Assembly: GCA_964643005.1 (NCBI GenBank)
Contig: CAZXQI010000079.1
Span: forward strand, 1-17,623
Direction of reading: 5' to 3'
DNA from: UBA6168 sp964643005
Lineage (GTDB): Bacteria; Bacteroidota; Bacteroidia; Chitinophagales; Saprospiraceae
DNA: 17,623 bases
Below the pieces are notes generated by a model, which did no database searches, was not told the DNA's origin, and saw nothing but the letters and a program-made list of their open reading frames with translations. Both the position numbers and the translations under genes were made by a program. This document shows, piece by piece, positions 7,054-14,573 of this stretch (positions within the stretch are counted from its first letter, which is position 1; the number at the start of each line of letters is the position of its first letter).

Positions 7054-8916
7054 ATGAAAATTTTAGGAATTTCCGCCTTTTACCACGACTCTGCTGCGGC
7101 AGTTATTGATGAAGGGAACATTATCGCTGCGGCGCAGGAAGAGCGGTTTACCCGGAAAAAGCACGACCCCGGCTTCCCTGTAAACGCAGTTCGCTATTGC
7201 TTAGACTATGCGGGCTTTTCCATAGACGAACTCGATGCGGTAGTTTTTTACGACAAGCCGCTGCTCAAATTTGAGCGCTTATTGGAAACCTATTATCAGT
7301 TCTCGCCAAAGGGTTTGCAGTCGTTTATGATGGCCATTCCCGTTTGGCTGCGGGAAAAAATGTTCCTCAAGCGGATTATCCACGAAGAGTTGGCGAAGGT
7401 GCAGGATTACGACAAAAAGAAAATGAAGTTGCTGTTTCCAGAGCATCACCTTTCCCATGCGGCCAGCGCTTTCTATCCTTCGGGCTTTGAAGAAGCCGCC
7501 GTTCTCACGCTGGACGGGGTGGGCGAGTGGGCTACTGCTTCTATCTGCCACGGCAAAGGCGGAGAAATGGAAATTTTAAAAGAACTGCATTTCCCACATT
7601 CGCTGGGTCTGCTATACTCTGCCTTTACCTACTGGCTGGGCTTTGTCGTCAATTCCGGCGAATACAAACTAATGGGATTAGCTCCTTACGGAAACCCCAA
7701 TTCGCCGGAGCTGAAGAAGTTTGTAAACATCATCAAACAGGAATTGGTGGACATCAGACCCGATGGCTCCATCTGGCTAAACCAGGGGTATTTCAATTAC
7801 GCTACCGGCCTGCGCATGGTGAAGGAGAGCGCCTGGGAAAAGCTATTCAGTTTCCCCCGGCGCAAACCAGAAGACAAACTGGAACAACACCATTGCGACC
7901 TCGCCTTAGCTATTCAGGAAGTGACGGAAGAAGTGGTCTTCCTGATGGCAGAAGAGGCCAGCCGCCTGACGGGTTCGGATAACCTGTGCATGGCGGGCGG
8001 CGTGGCGCTGAACTGCGTGGCCAATGGCAAACTGCTTCGCCGGGGGATATTTAAAAATGTCTTTATCCAGCCCGCAGCCGGCGACGCAGGCGGCGCGCTG
8101 GGAGCGGCTCTTGCCGCCAATTATCTTTATTTCAAAAAAGAGCGCCGACTCAGCGGCGCCATGGACGAGATGAAAGGCTCTTACTTAGGGCCGGAGTTTT
8201 CCTTTATAGACATTGAGCATACGGCAAAAAAATACAAGGCTCGCTACACCCGCTTCGAAGATTTTGGGCAGTTGGCTGAAAAAGTTGCGGCTATTCTGGA
8301 TGAAGGCAACGTGGTCGGATGGATGCAGGGTCGCATGGAATTTGGCCCGCGCGCGCTCGGCGCCCGCAGCATCTTAGGCGATGCCCGCAACAAGGAAATG
8401 CAGAAGAAGCTAAACCTGAAAATTAAGTACAGAGAGAGCTTCCGACCCTTCGCCCCTTCTGTGCTGGCAGAGGATGCGCCCGCATATTTCGATATAGATA
8501 CTGCTTCGCCCTACATGCTGCTCGTCGCAGACGTGAGCGAAGCCAGGAAGGCCAAACTGCCTGCCGATTACTATGACCTGCCACTGATGGAGCGCTTATA
8601 CATCAACCGCTCCGATATGCCGGCAGTTACGCATATTGATTTCTCGGCTCGCATTCAGTCGGTACACAAGGAGACCAACGAGCGCTATTATACGCTGATT
8701 GAGAAATTTAAAGAGCGCACCGGCTACGGCGTCGTCGTCAATACCAGTTTCAACGTGCGCGGCGAACCCATCGTCTGCACGCCCGATGACGCCTACCGCT
8801 GCTTCATGCGCACAGAGATGGATTACTTAGTCGTAGGTAATTACCTCTTTACGAAAACGGAGCAGCCCGAATGGGATAAGAAAGATAACTGGCAGGAAGA
8901 GTTTAAACTGGATTGA
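7054..8916 (+). CDS. O-carbamoyltransferase, NodU/CmcH/TobZ family (first copy)
   Basis: The 620-residue protein matches the family along its whole length. It would transfer a carbamoyl group from carbamoyl phosphate, through an ATP-dependent carbamoyl-adenylate as shown for TobZ, to a hydroxyl of a sugar or sugar-like acceptor. The N-terminal Kae1-like part starts KILGISAFYHDSAAA and holds the metal-site motif EHHLSH (130-135), LTLDGVGEW (151-159) and AGGVALNCVANGK (314-326). The C-terminal YrdC-like part has QGRMEFGPRALGARSI (425-440), RESFRPFAPS (460-469) and NTSFNVRGEPIV (563-574). The last motif is of the VRGEP type, unlike the second copy in this cluster. The ATG at 7054 gives the expected N terminus. 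It is followed by DUF5989-type and SxtJ-type genes, as in other carbamoyltransferase loci. The acceptor is probably the polysaccharide or its lipid-linked repeat unit (inference). Confidence 0.92.
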   Translation: MKILGISAFYHDSAAAVIDEGNIIAAAQEERFTRKKHDPGFPVNAVRYCLDYAGFSIDELDAVVFYDKPLLKFERLLETYYQFSPKGLQSFMMAIPVWLREKMFLKRIIHEELAKVQDYDKKKMKLLFPEHHLSHAASAFYPSGFEEAAVLTLDGVGEWATASICHGKGGEMEILKELHFPHSLGLLYSAFTYWLGFVVNSGEYKLMGLAPYGNPNSPELKKFVNIIKQELVDIRPDGSIWLNQGYFNYATGLRMVKESAWEKLFSFPRRKPEDKLEQHHCDLALAIQEVTEEVVFLMAEEASRLTGSDNLCMAGGVALNCVANGKLLRRGIFKNVFIQPAAGDAGGALGAALAANYLYFKKERRLSGAMDEMKGSYLGPEFSFIDIEHTAKKYKARYTRFEDFGQLAEKVAAILDEGNVVGWMQGRMEFGPRALGARSILGDARNKEMQKKLNLKIKYRESFRPFAPSVLAEDAPAYFDIDTASPYMLLVADVSEARKAKLPADYYDLPLMERLYINRSDMPAVTHIDFSARIQSVHKETNERYYTLIEKFKERTGYGVVVNTSFNVRGEPIVCTPDDAYRCFMRTEMDYLVVGNYLFTKTEQPEWDKKDNWQEEFKLD

Positions 8917-9003
8917 GTTCCTTTGAGGCGATCCAGTGAAAATTGGAAATTGAGCCTTGAAGCGAGGCGATAAAAAGCAGTCAAATAATCAAAAAATATA
9001 ATC

Positions 9004-9153
9004 ATGGAATACATTAAAGACCTTTGGAATTTTCTGAAAGAGCGCAAAAAATGGTGGCTTTTTCCGGTGATCGTCGTCCTGTTGCTGGTAGGCCTGTTAA
9101 TCGTCATCGGCGGTAGTAGCGCTGTGGCGCCATTTATTTACACCTTATTCTAA
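9004..9153 (+). CDS. DUF5989-type small membrane protein (49 residues)
   Basis: A 49-codon gene starts with ATG at 9004 and stops with TAA at 9151-9153. The product opens MEYIKDLWNFLKERKKWW, continues with one strongly hydrophobic helix (about residues 19-36) and ends SAVAPFIYTLF. This layout, an amphipathic charged N terminus, one helix and an 'APFIYTLF' end, is what I recall of the DUF5989 family found beside NodU-type carbamoyltransferases. SxtK of the saxitoxin cluster may be a relative, but I cannot check that here. It lies 87 bases after the carbamoyltransferase and 74 bases before the SxtJ-type gene. An A-rich leader precedes the ATG. Function is unknown. A role in holding the soluble carbamoyltransferase at the membrane is a guess from composition and order. 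Confidence 0.85.
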   Translation: MEYIKDLWNFLKERKKWWLFPVIVVLLLVGLLIVIGGSSAVAPFIYTLF

Positions 9154-9176
9154 ACGGACAGAAGACGCCTTGTTTT

Positions 9177-9203
9177 GCTTAGCTTCCGGAAGCTTGTCTA
9201 AGC
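9177..9203. repeat. Stem-loop between the DUF5989-type and SxtJ-type genes
   Basis: Outer arms GCTTAG (9177-9182) and CTAAGC (9198-9203) enclose a perfect 14-base palindrome AGCTTCCGGAAGCT (9181-9194), so two alternative stems can form in this 74-base gap. No T-run follows. It may adjust expression between the small membrane genes or be a protein-binding site. Confidence 0.35.
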
Positions 9204-9227
9204 GGGATGTTGACCGTATAATCCATT

Positions 9228-9596
9228 ATGAAAGATACAAACAGAGCAAAAGAATTGGAAACCAGTGTCGTCATTATGACGGGGCTGCTAATTTTCTGGT
9301 TTATTTTCAAGGTCAAAGTATTAGTCACGATTGCCGTACTGGTGGGGCTGATCGGCGCATTCATTCCCTCGCTGGCTCATTGGATTCATTGGGCATGGTA
9401 CAAGCTGGCCGATGCGATGGGCTTTGTCATGTCTAAAGTTTTGCTGTCCGTAGTGTTCTTTGTTTTCCTTCTTCCCATTGCCATTCTCTACCGGATGTTT
9501 AGCAAGGACAATCTCCAGTTGAAGAAAAAGACGGATACCTACTGGACTTCGCGCGGGCATAAGTACTCGGCCAAAGACCTGGAACAGACCTGGTAA
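9228..9596 (+). CDS. sxtJ: SxtJ-family membrane protein
   Basis: The 122-residue protein has three likely membrane helices (about 13-29, 31-49 and 70-90) separated by an amphipathic, Trp-rich stretch (HWIHWAWYKLADAMG, 51-65). A conserved-looking segment MSKVLLSVVFFVFLLP (68-83) and the tail YRMFSKDNLQLKK (88-100) follow, then a polar end with YW at 105-106 and a terminal Trp. This fits SxtJ, a protein named from the saxitoxin cluster, where it sits next to the O-carbamoyltransferase SxtI. Its biochemical role is not established to my knowledge. Here it follows a carbamoyltransferase and a DUF5989-type gene, the same company. The ATG at 9228 gives a sensible polar start. The symbol marks family membership only; no toxin genes are present. 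Confidence 0.8.
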   Translation: MKDTNRAKELETSVVIMTGLLIFWFIFKVKVLVTIAVLVGLIGAFIPSLAHWIHWAWYKLADAMGFVMSKVLLSVVFFVFLLPIAILYRMFSKDNLQLKKKTDTYWTSRGHKYSAKDLEQTW

Positions 9597-9607
9597 CACC
9601 TCATTTA

Positions 9608-10741
9608 GTGAAGATTCTACATCTCATCCCTACTTACAAGCCGGCATACGTCTATGGAGGGCCGGTTTTTTCCACAAGCCTTTTGTGTGAGCAACTTGCT
9701 AAGGCAGGTTGCGAAGTGAGGATGCTGACGACCACCGCCAATGGCAAAGCAGAATTGCAGGTACCCATTGGAAAAAAAATAGATGTGGACGGGGTGGAGA
9801 CCATCTATTTTCGGAGGTTGACAAAGGATCATACCCACCTGTCGCCCGGGCTTATGTGGCAAATCTGGCGGGATTGCAGGCGCTATGACCTGGTGCATAT
9901 TCACTCCTGGTGGAATATTCCGGTCATGTTTTCAGTGCTGGCCTGTTGGCTCCGGAGAGTGAGGCCGGTCTTGTCGCCCAGGGGAATGCTCAGCGATTTT
10001 ACCTTTCAAAAGGATAGCCGCTCGCCAAGAGCCATATTTCACCGCACGATAGGGAAATTTCTGCTTCGCAAAACGCATCTTCACCTGACTTCTGAGGCGG
10101 AGAGAATAGAAAGCCAGGACATTGGCGACGACAGTTTTGTCCTTCCCAACCTGATTCAGACCTCGGAAAAAATCTTTTCACAAAGAACTGAAAATGAGGT
10201 TTTTACTATCATATTCCTCTCTCGCATTCACCCCAAGAAAAACTTGGAAGGGCTTTTTGGAGCGCTCGAAAAGGTATCTTTCGACTTTCGCCTTCGCATT
10301 GCGGGTATGGGGGAAGAAGAGTATCTGAACAGGCTGAAAAAAATGGCGGAAGAAAAGGGCATTAGCAGGAGGATTGAATGGGTAGGTGAATTGTACGGCG
10401 ATGAAAAATTTCAATTTTACGCCGATGCCGATTTATTTGCGCTGCCCTCATTCAATGAAAATTTTGCCAATGTGGTGATAGAAGTTTTGTCAACAGGCGC
10501 CCCGGTTCTTGTTTCAGAGCAGGTAGGCCTGTCGGACTACGTTCGCAAAAATGACTTAGGTTGGATTTGCGGTACGGATGAAGATGGAATTGCCGGAAAG
10601 TTAGAAGAGGCTTTTTCCGCTAAAAAAGAGCGTCAGGCTATTCGGGAGCGGGCAGTGAAAGTGATTGAGAAGGATTTTTCACCCAGAGCCCTGACGCTGC
10701 GATACCTTGAGCAATATAAAAAGTTGAGCGCGCATGTCTAA
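9608..10741 (+). CDS. Glycosyltransferase family 4 (GT-B fold), GTG start
   Basis: The 377-residue protein starts with GTG at 9608. The N terminus KILHLIPTYKPAYVYGGPV is a standard opening for bacterial GT4 enzymes, and no ATG fits before it, so GTG is very likely the true start. The N-terminal domain continues through DLVHIHSWWNIP (94-105) and PRGML (124-128). The donor domain starts about residue 199 (FTIIFLSRIHPKKNLEGL) and carries the paired glutamates Glu284 and Glu292 within NENFANVVIE, a variant of the usual E-GF-...-E motif with Asn-Phe in place of Gly-Phe. It adds one sugar to the repeat unit at the cytoplasmic face of the inner membrane; donor unknown. It begins 11 bases after the SxtJ-type stop and overlaps the following GT2 by 8 bases. 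Confidence 0.87.
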   Translation: MKILHLIPTYKPAYVYGGPVFSTSLLCEQLAKAGCEVRMLTTTANGKAELQVPIGKKIDVDGVETIYFRRLTKDHTHLSPGLMWQIWRDCRRYDLVHIHSWWNIPVMFSVLACWLRRVRPVLSPRGMLSDFTFQKDSRSPRAIFHRTIGKFLLRKTHLHLTSEAERIESQDIGDDSFVLPNLIQTSEKIFSQRTENEVFTIIFLSRIHPKKNLEGLFGALEKVSFDFRLRIAGMGEEEYLNRLKKMAEEKGISRRIEWVGELYGDEKFQFYADADLFALPSFNENFANVVIEVLSTGAPVLVSEQVGLSDYVRKNDLGWICGTDEDGIAGKLEEAFSAKKERQAIRERAVKVIEKDFSPRALTLRYLEQYKKLSAHV

Positions 10742-11627
10742 GTCTCATCTTTCTGCATCGCAATTTTCGTTTGTCATCCTGACTTTTAACGAGGAAGAAC
10801 ATCTGCCGCGCCTGTTGGCGTCCATCGCCGACCTGAACGCTCCCATCTTTATACTCGACTCTGGCAGTACGGACGCCACGCCTGAAATTGCCAGTGAATT
10901 TGGAGCGCAACTGGCAACGCATCCATTTGAAAACCACCCAAAACAATGGGATTATGCTTTGAATCATTTTCAAATCAAAACTCCCTGGACGATAGGCTTA
11001 GATGCAGATCACATCGTGGCGCCAGAGTTGCATAAAAGCTTGGTACAGTTCAAGTCTGAAAATATTCCCTCCACAGTTAGCGGCATTTTTTTCAACCGAA
11101 AAAACTATTTCAAAGGCCGTTGGATACGGCACGGTGGCTATTTCCCAAAATATCTACTCAAAATGTTTCGCACTGGCCAGGGTCATTCCGACCTCCAACA
11201 AAACATGGATCACCGCTTTGTAGTACCAGGTGAAACATTGGTTTGGAAAGATGGCTACCTAATTGAGGAAAACCTCAAAGAGAACAACATTGAATTTTGG
11301 ATCAGCAAACACAATAAGTACAGCTCCCTACAGGCGATAGAGGAAATTGAAAGAAAAAAAGGTCTGCGACAGCAAGCCGTTCAACCTAAGTTGTGGGGCA
11401 ATCCTGATCAACGCACTGCTTACTTAAAGGCATTGTGGTGGAAGGCGCCGCTGTTTGTCAGACCCATGCTCTATTTTATCTGGCGTTATTTTTTTCAACT
11501 TGGGTTTCTTGACGGCAAGCAGGGCTTCATCTTTCACGTATTGCAGGCCTTTTGGTACCGGTTGATTGTTGACATTAAAATTGAAGAACACTTAAACAGA
11601 ACATCCCATGTACATTCTCGGAATTAA
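10734..11627 (+). CDS. Glycosyltransferase family 2 with C-terminal GFLDG membrane-associated tail
   Basis: The 297-residue protein has a GT-A fold start, SFVILTFNEEEHL (12-24), with the donor-binding DSGSTD (42-47) and the metal site LDADH (Asp90, Asp92). Its second half contains NRKNYFKGRWIRHGG (121-135), a Trp/Phe-rich hydrophobic stretch at about 235-257 and GFLDGKQGFIFH (257-268), followed by QAFWYRLIVD. This tail is typical of the WaaE/KdtX-like GT2 group, in which it probably seats the enzyme on the membrane. Donor and acceptor cannot be inferred. It overlaps the GT4 upstream by 8 bases and the second carbamoyltransferase downstream by 20 bases, so the three genes are almost certainly translated together. 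Confidence 0.85.
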   Translation: MSKSHLSASQFSFVILTFNEEEHLPRLLASIADLNAPIFILDSGSTDATPEIASEFGAQLATHPFENHPKQWDYALNHFQIKTPWTIGLDADHIVAPELHKSLVQFKSENIPSTVSGIFFNRKNYFKGRWIRHGGYFPKYLLKMFRTGQGHSDLQQNMDHRFVVPGETLVWKDGYLIEENLKENNIEFWISKHNKYSSLQAIEEIERKKGLRQQAVQPKLWGNPDQRTAYLKALWWKAPLFVRPMLYFIWRYFFQLGFLDGKQGFIFHVLQAFWYRLIVDIKIEEHLNRTSHVHSRN

Positions 11628-13398
11628 TGCCTATCACGGCGATTCCTCTGCCTGCATTTATAAAGACGGCAATCTGATTGCCGCCACAGAAGAAGAACGC
11701 ATTCGCAGGGTCAAACACTGGGCAGGTCTGCCGGTCGAAGCAGTTAAATTTTGCTTGAAAGAGGCCGGCATTACTCTGCAAGAAGTCCAGGTGATTACCG
11801 TTTCCCGCGACCCCTGGGCAAAGTTTTACTATAAGATTCTGCACGTATTGCGGAATCACACTTCCCTAAAAGCCGTGCGCAAGAAAGCTGTGCACATCAA
11901 TGGCGTACGAACCATCAAAGAAGACCTGGCCAATGCGCTCGGCTACGACAGCCAATCGCTCATAGCGGAGATTAAATTCATCGAACATCACCGCAGCCAC
12001 ATGGCCAGCGCTTTTTTCGTGTCACCCTTTGAGGAGTCGGCTATTTTGTCGGTAGATGGAATGGGAGATTTCACCTCGACGATGCGCGGCGTGGGCAAAG
12101 GCGGTAAAATCACCGTCATAGACAGCGTTACTTTTCCACATTCGCTGGGCTTTTTCTATACCGCTTTTACCCAGTTTTTAGGCTTCCCAAATTACGGAGA
12201 TGAGTACAAAGTCATGGGGCTTTCGCCCTATGGCATTCTTGAGGAAGAGCTGATAAAAAAGGTGAGGGACGTCGTTCGCCTGAAAGAGAACGGTTTGTTT
12301 GAGTTAAATCTCAGATACTTTGAGGGAGTCGGGAAGGGCGATTGGGTCGGTTCAAGTCCAGAGGGTTTTCCGGTGATTAAACCGCTGTTCAGCGAGTATC
12401 TGCTGAAAAAATTTGGCCCTGCCAGAAAAAAAAGAGAACCGCTGAGCGACTATCACAAGAACCTTGCAGCGGTGGTGCAGCGAGTGACGGAGGAGACGAT
12501 CTTTTTTATGGCGGAAGATTTATACAAAAAGACCGGCCTTAAAAATATATGTATCGCCGGCGGAGTAGCCCAAAACTCGGTGGCGAATGGGAAATTGGTA
12601 GCCAACACTTCTTTTGAGCGCCTCTTTGTGCCGCCTGCCGGCCATGACGGCGGCACTTCGGTAGGCTCGGCGCTATTCTATTACCACCACGAGTTGGATA
12701 AGCCGAGGTCGCCCTATAAAAACCAGGCATATACCGGCATTCAGTTTTCTAATAACGAAATTAAGGCCTGCCTACAGGATCGCCATATTCCTTTTGAAGT
12801 GGCAGAGATACCCGACAAGGAACTTTTTGAAATGGTATCAGAGGCTCTGATTGAAGGGGCGGTAGTGGGTTGGTTCCAGGGAAGAGCTGAGTTTGGGCCG
12901 AGAGCTCTGGGCAATCGTTCTATCATCGTGGATCCCCGCAGGGTTGACGCCAAAGACCTTTTGAATGAGAAAATCAAACGCAGGGAAAGCTTCAGGCCTT
13001 TTGCTCCGTCTATCTTGAAGGAAAATACTGCCGAGTATTTTGAACAGGTGGACGACGTGCCCTATATGGAAAAGGTCTTCAAAATCCGCAAAGAGAAACG
13101 GAGCTTACTTCCCGCAGTCACGCACGTGGACGGCACCGGTCGCCTGCAAACAGTAGAAAAAGCAGACAACCCGCGTTACTATGAACTCATCTCAAGTTTT
13201 AAGAGAAAAACCGGAGTTCCCGTTTTGCTCAACACCTCGTTCAATGAGAATGAACCGATTGTGAACACGCCCGAACAGGCGCTGGAATGTTTCCTGCGAA
13301 CCGATATGGATTTGCTGGTACTCGGAAACTATGTAGTGAGCAGGAGAGCGTATCTGACGAAGAAAAAAGAATTGAGCGGTAATTTGCACAAAGGGTGA
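11608..13398 (+). CDS. O-carbamoyltransferase, NodU/CmcH/TobZ family (second copy, distinct subtype)
   Basis: The 596-residue protein is a full-length second member of the carbamoyltransferase family. It has YILGINAYHGDSSA at the start, the metal-site motif EHHRSH (126-131), LSVDGMGDF (147-155), AGGVAQNSVANGK (317-329), QGRAEFGPRALGNRSI (424-439), RESFRPFAPS (459-468) and NTSFNENEPIV (542-552). Compared with the copy at 7054 it has NENEP where the first has NVRGEP, AQNSVANGK where the first has ALNCVANGK, and a different insert around residues 60-120. The two are therefore separate subfamilies and not a recent duplication. It would carbamoylate another position, sugar or assembly stage. The ATG at 11608 lies 20 bases inside the preceding GT2 and gives the conserved N terminus. 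No DUF5989 or SxtJ partner follows it. Confidence 0.92.
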   Translation: MYILGINAYHGDSSACIYKDGNLIAATEEERIRRVKHWAGLPVEAVKFCLKEAGITLQEVQVITVSRDPWAKFYYKILHVLRNHTSLKAVRKKAVHINGVRTIKEDLANALGYDSQSLIAEIKFIEHHRSHMASAFFVSPFEESAILSVDGMGDFTSTMRGVGKGGKITVIDSVTFPHSLGFFYTAFTQFLGFPNYGDEYKVMGLSPYGILEEELIKKVRDVVRLKENGLFELNLRYFEGVGKGDWVGSSPEGFPVIKPLFSEYLLKKFGPARKKREPLSDYHKNLAAVVQRVTEETIFFMAEDLYKKTGLKNICIAGGVAQNSVANGKLVANTSFERLFVPPAGHDGGTSVGSALFYYHHELDKPRSPYKNQAYTGIQFSNNEIKACLQDRHIPFEVAEIPDKELFEMVSEALIEGAVVGWFQGRAEFGPRALGNRSIIVDPRRVDAKDLLNEKIKRRESFRPFAPSILKENTAEYFEQVDDVPYMEKVFKIRKEKRSLLPAVTHVDGTGRLQTVEKADNPRYYELISSFKRKTGVPVLLNTSFNENEPIVNTPEQALECFLRTDMDLLVLGNYVVSRRAYLTKKKELSGNLHKG

Positions 13399-13777
13399 CT
13401 TTAGAAGCTAACATTTGAAGGTGTAACCTTAGGCGCTTCTATTCGTAAAAACCAACTTGTGACTTAGCGGCAGGGCGATAAAATTCCTTTGAATCAATGT
13501 AATACTCGCTTGGACAAAGGAGCATTTTTTTATGATGAGGACTAATTACTTCCCACTATCCGACTTTTTTCATTTTTATACAATAACTTCGCCCCGCTGC
13601 ATTTGATCTACCCTGTAAACACTGACTGGCTCCTCATCTGATAATCACCCTCTTCCGGGATTTAAAGTTTTGCATTGGTAAATTAAGTATTTGTACTTTA
13701 TGCGCATTCGTTGGAAATTTTCTGGAAACCGATTTTGAAATCCTTTTTTGAACAAACAACTAAATCCCCATTTGATT
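13399..13777. other. Non-coding gap before the last glycosyltransferase gene
   Basis: This 379-base, A/T-rich stretch is the longest gene-free stretch in the window. It holds the stem-loop at 13402-13441 and otherwise no gene I can support. A possible Bacteroidota-type -7 element, TAACTTCG at 13584-13591 (consensus TAnnTTTG, one mismatch), lies downstream of a T-rich run, but its -33 partner is not convincing. The gap probably contains the promoter for the GT2 gene at 13778. Confidence 0.4.
13402..13441. terminator. Bulged stem-loop directly after the second carbamoyltransferase
   Basis: Outer arms TAGAAGC (13402-13408) and GCTTCTA (13435-13441) enclose an inner hairpin AAGGT (13418-13422), GTA loop, ACCTT (13426-13430). 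It starts four bases after the stop codon. No T-run follows, so termination strength is doubtful. It may mark the end of the main operon or protect the mRNA 3' end. Confidence 0.35.
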
Positions 13778-14551
13778 ATGAAGATTTCCGTTATCACTGT
13801 TAGCTATAACAGCGAAAAGACTATTGAAGACACGATTAAATGTGTCCTAAATCAAACCCACCAGGATGTTGAATACATTGTAGTGGACGGGGCTTCTAAA
13901 GATAGCACCGGGCAAATTATCGAACGATACAAAGACCGCATCACAAAAGTGATCGTCGAGCCTGATTATGGAATTTATGACGCCATGAACAAGGGAATCC
14001 GGGCTGCTACCGGCGAGATTGTAGGTTTCTTAAATGCCGACGATACTTATGTGGGAGACAAAGTTCTCGAGAGAATCTCTCAGGCATTTGAAGAGTATAG
14101 GGCAGATTCTGTTTACGGCGACTTGTGCTATGTCAGCGAAGAGGACACCGATAATGTCGTCCGATTCTGGCGGGCGGGAAAATTCAACGAACGCAGCTTT
14201 CGGAATGGCTGGATGCCTCCTCATCCGACATTTTACGTGAAGCGCAATGTTTTAGAGAAATTTGGAGTTTTCGACCCGACCTTTAGGTTTGCTGGAGATT
14301 ATGAGTTGGTGCTCCGCCTCCTGTACAAACACCGCATTTCGACGCACTACATCCCATATTGCATGGTAAAAATGCGAATTGGCGGCGCTGGGAACCGCTG
14401 GATGGAGAACCGCCTAATCGCCAATTTGGAAGACCGATTGGCCTGGAAGAAAAACAAACTGAAGCCGTCCGCTTATACGACGGTTTTAAAGCCCTTGAGA
14501 AAGATTTTCCAGTTTGTCAAAATGCAACCGAAGGCGGCCTTCCTGTCCTGA
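13778..14551 (+). CDS. Glycosyltransferase family 2, WcaA-like
   Basis: I place the start at the ATG at 13778, giving 257 residues that begin MKISVITVSYNS, the usual opening of this family. An in-frame TTG at 13748 would only add ten unlikely residues. The GT-A motifs are VVDGASKDST (35-44), YGIYDAMNKGI (64-74) and the metal site LNADD (85-89). PPHPTFYV and FAGDYELVLRL follow in the second half. This layout matches the colanic-acid WcaA/WcaE-like GT2 enzymes that extend an exopolysaccharide repeat unit. It is separated from the main operon by 379 bases, so it may have its own promoter, and it is closed by the strong hairpin at 14574-14620. Confidence 0.88.
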   Translation: MKISVITVSYNSEKTIEDTIKCVLNQTHQDVEYIVVDGASKDSTGQIIERYKDRITKVIVEPDYGIYDAMNKGIRAATGEIVGFLNADDTYVGDKVLERISQAFEEYRADSVYGDLCYVSEEDTDNVVRFWRAGKFNERSFRNGWMPPHPTFYVKRNVLEKFGVFDPTFRFAGDYELVLRLLYKHRISTHYIPYCMVKMRIGGAGNRWMENRLIANLEDRLAWKKNKLKPSAYTTVLKPLRKIFQFVKMQPKAAFLS

Positions 14552-14573
14552 GTTTCTGAAGCGGCTCGGCTCT

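Noticed and set aside
7527..7982. 151-residue + strand open frame inside the first carbamoyltransferase
   Set aside because: Overlaps conserved carbamoyltransferase motifs in another frame; the product is Arg/Pro/Gln-rich with no family resemblance.
9194..9222. sigma70-like promoter TTGTCT-N17-TATAAT just before the SxtJ-type gene
   Set aside because: It fits the E. coli consensus, but the Bacteroidota housekeeping sigma factor uses a different one, and the start point would fall on the ATG itself. It also overlaps the stem-loop and lies inside a probable operon, so it is most likely chance.
9228..9596. Possibility of a toxin (saxitoxin-like) pathway because of the SxtJ-type protein
   Set aside because: No polyketide synthase-like, amidinotransferase or tailoring genes of that pathway are present; the neighbours are glycosyltransferases and sugar enzymes, so a glycan role is far more likely.
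8966..13483. The 10-base word GGCGATAAAA at 8966-8975 and 13474-13483, after each carbamoyltransferase gene
   Set aside because: A shared 10-mer with no extension on either side is compatible with chance in 17 kb, and neither copy forms a structure.
13748..13777. TTG start adding ten residues to the last GT2
   Set aside because: The ATG at 13778 gives the standard MKISVITVSYN opening, and the upstream ten residues have no counterpart in the family.
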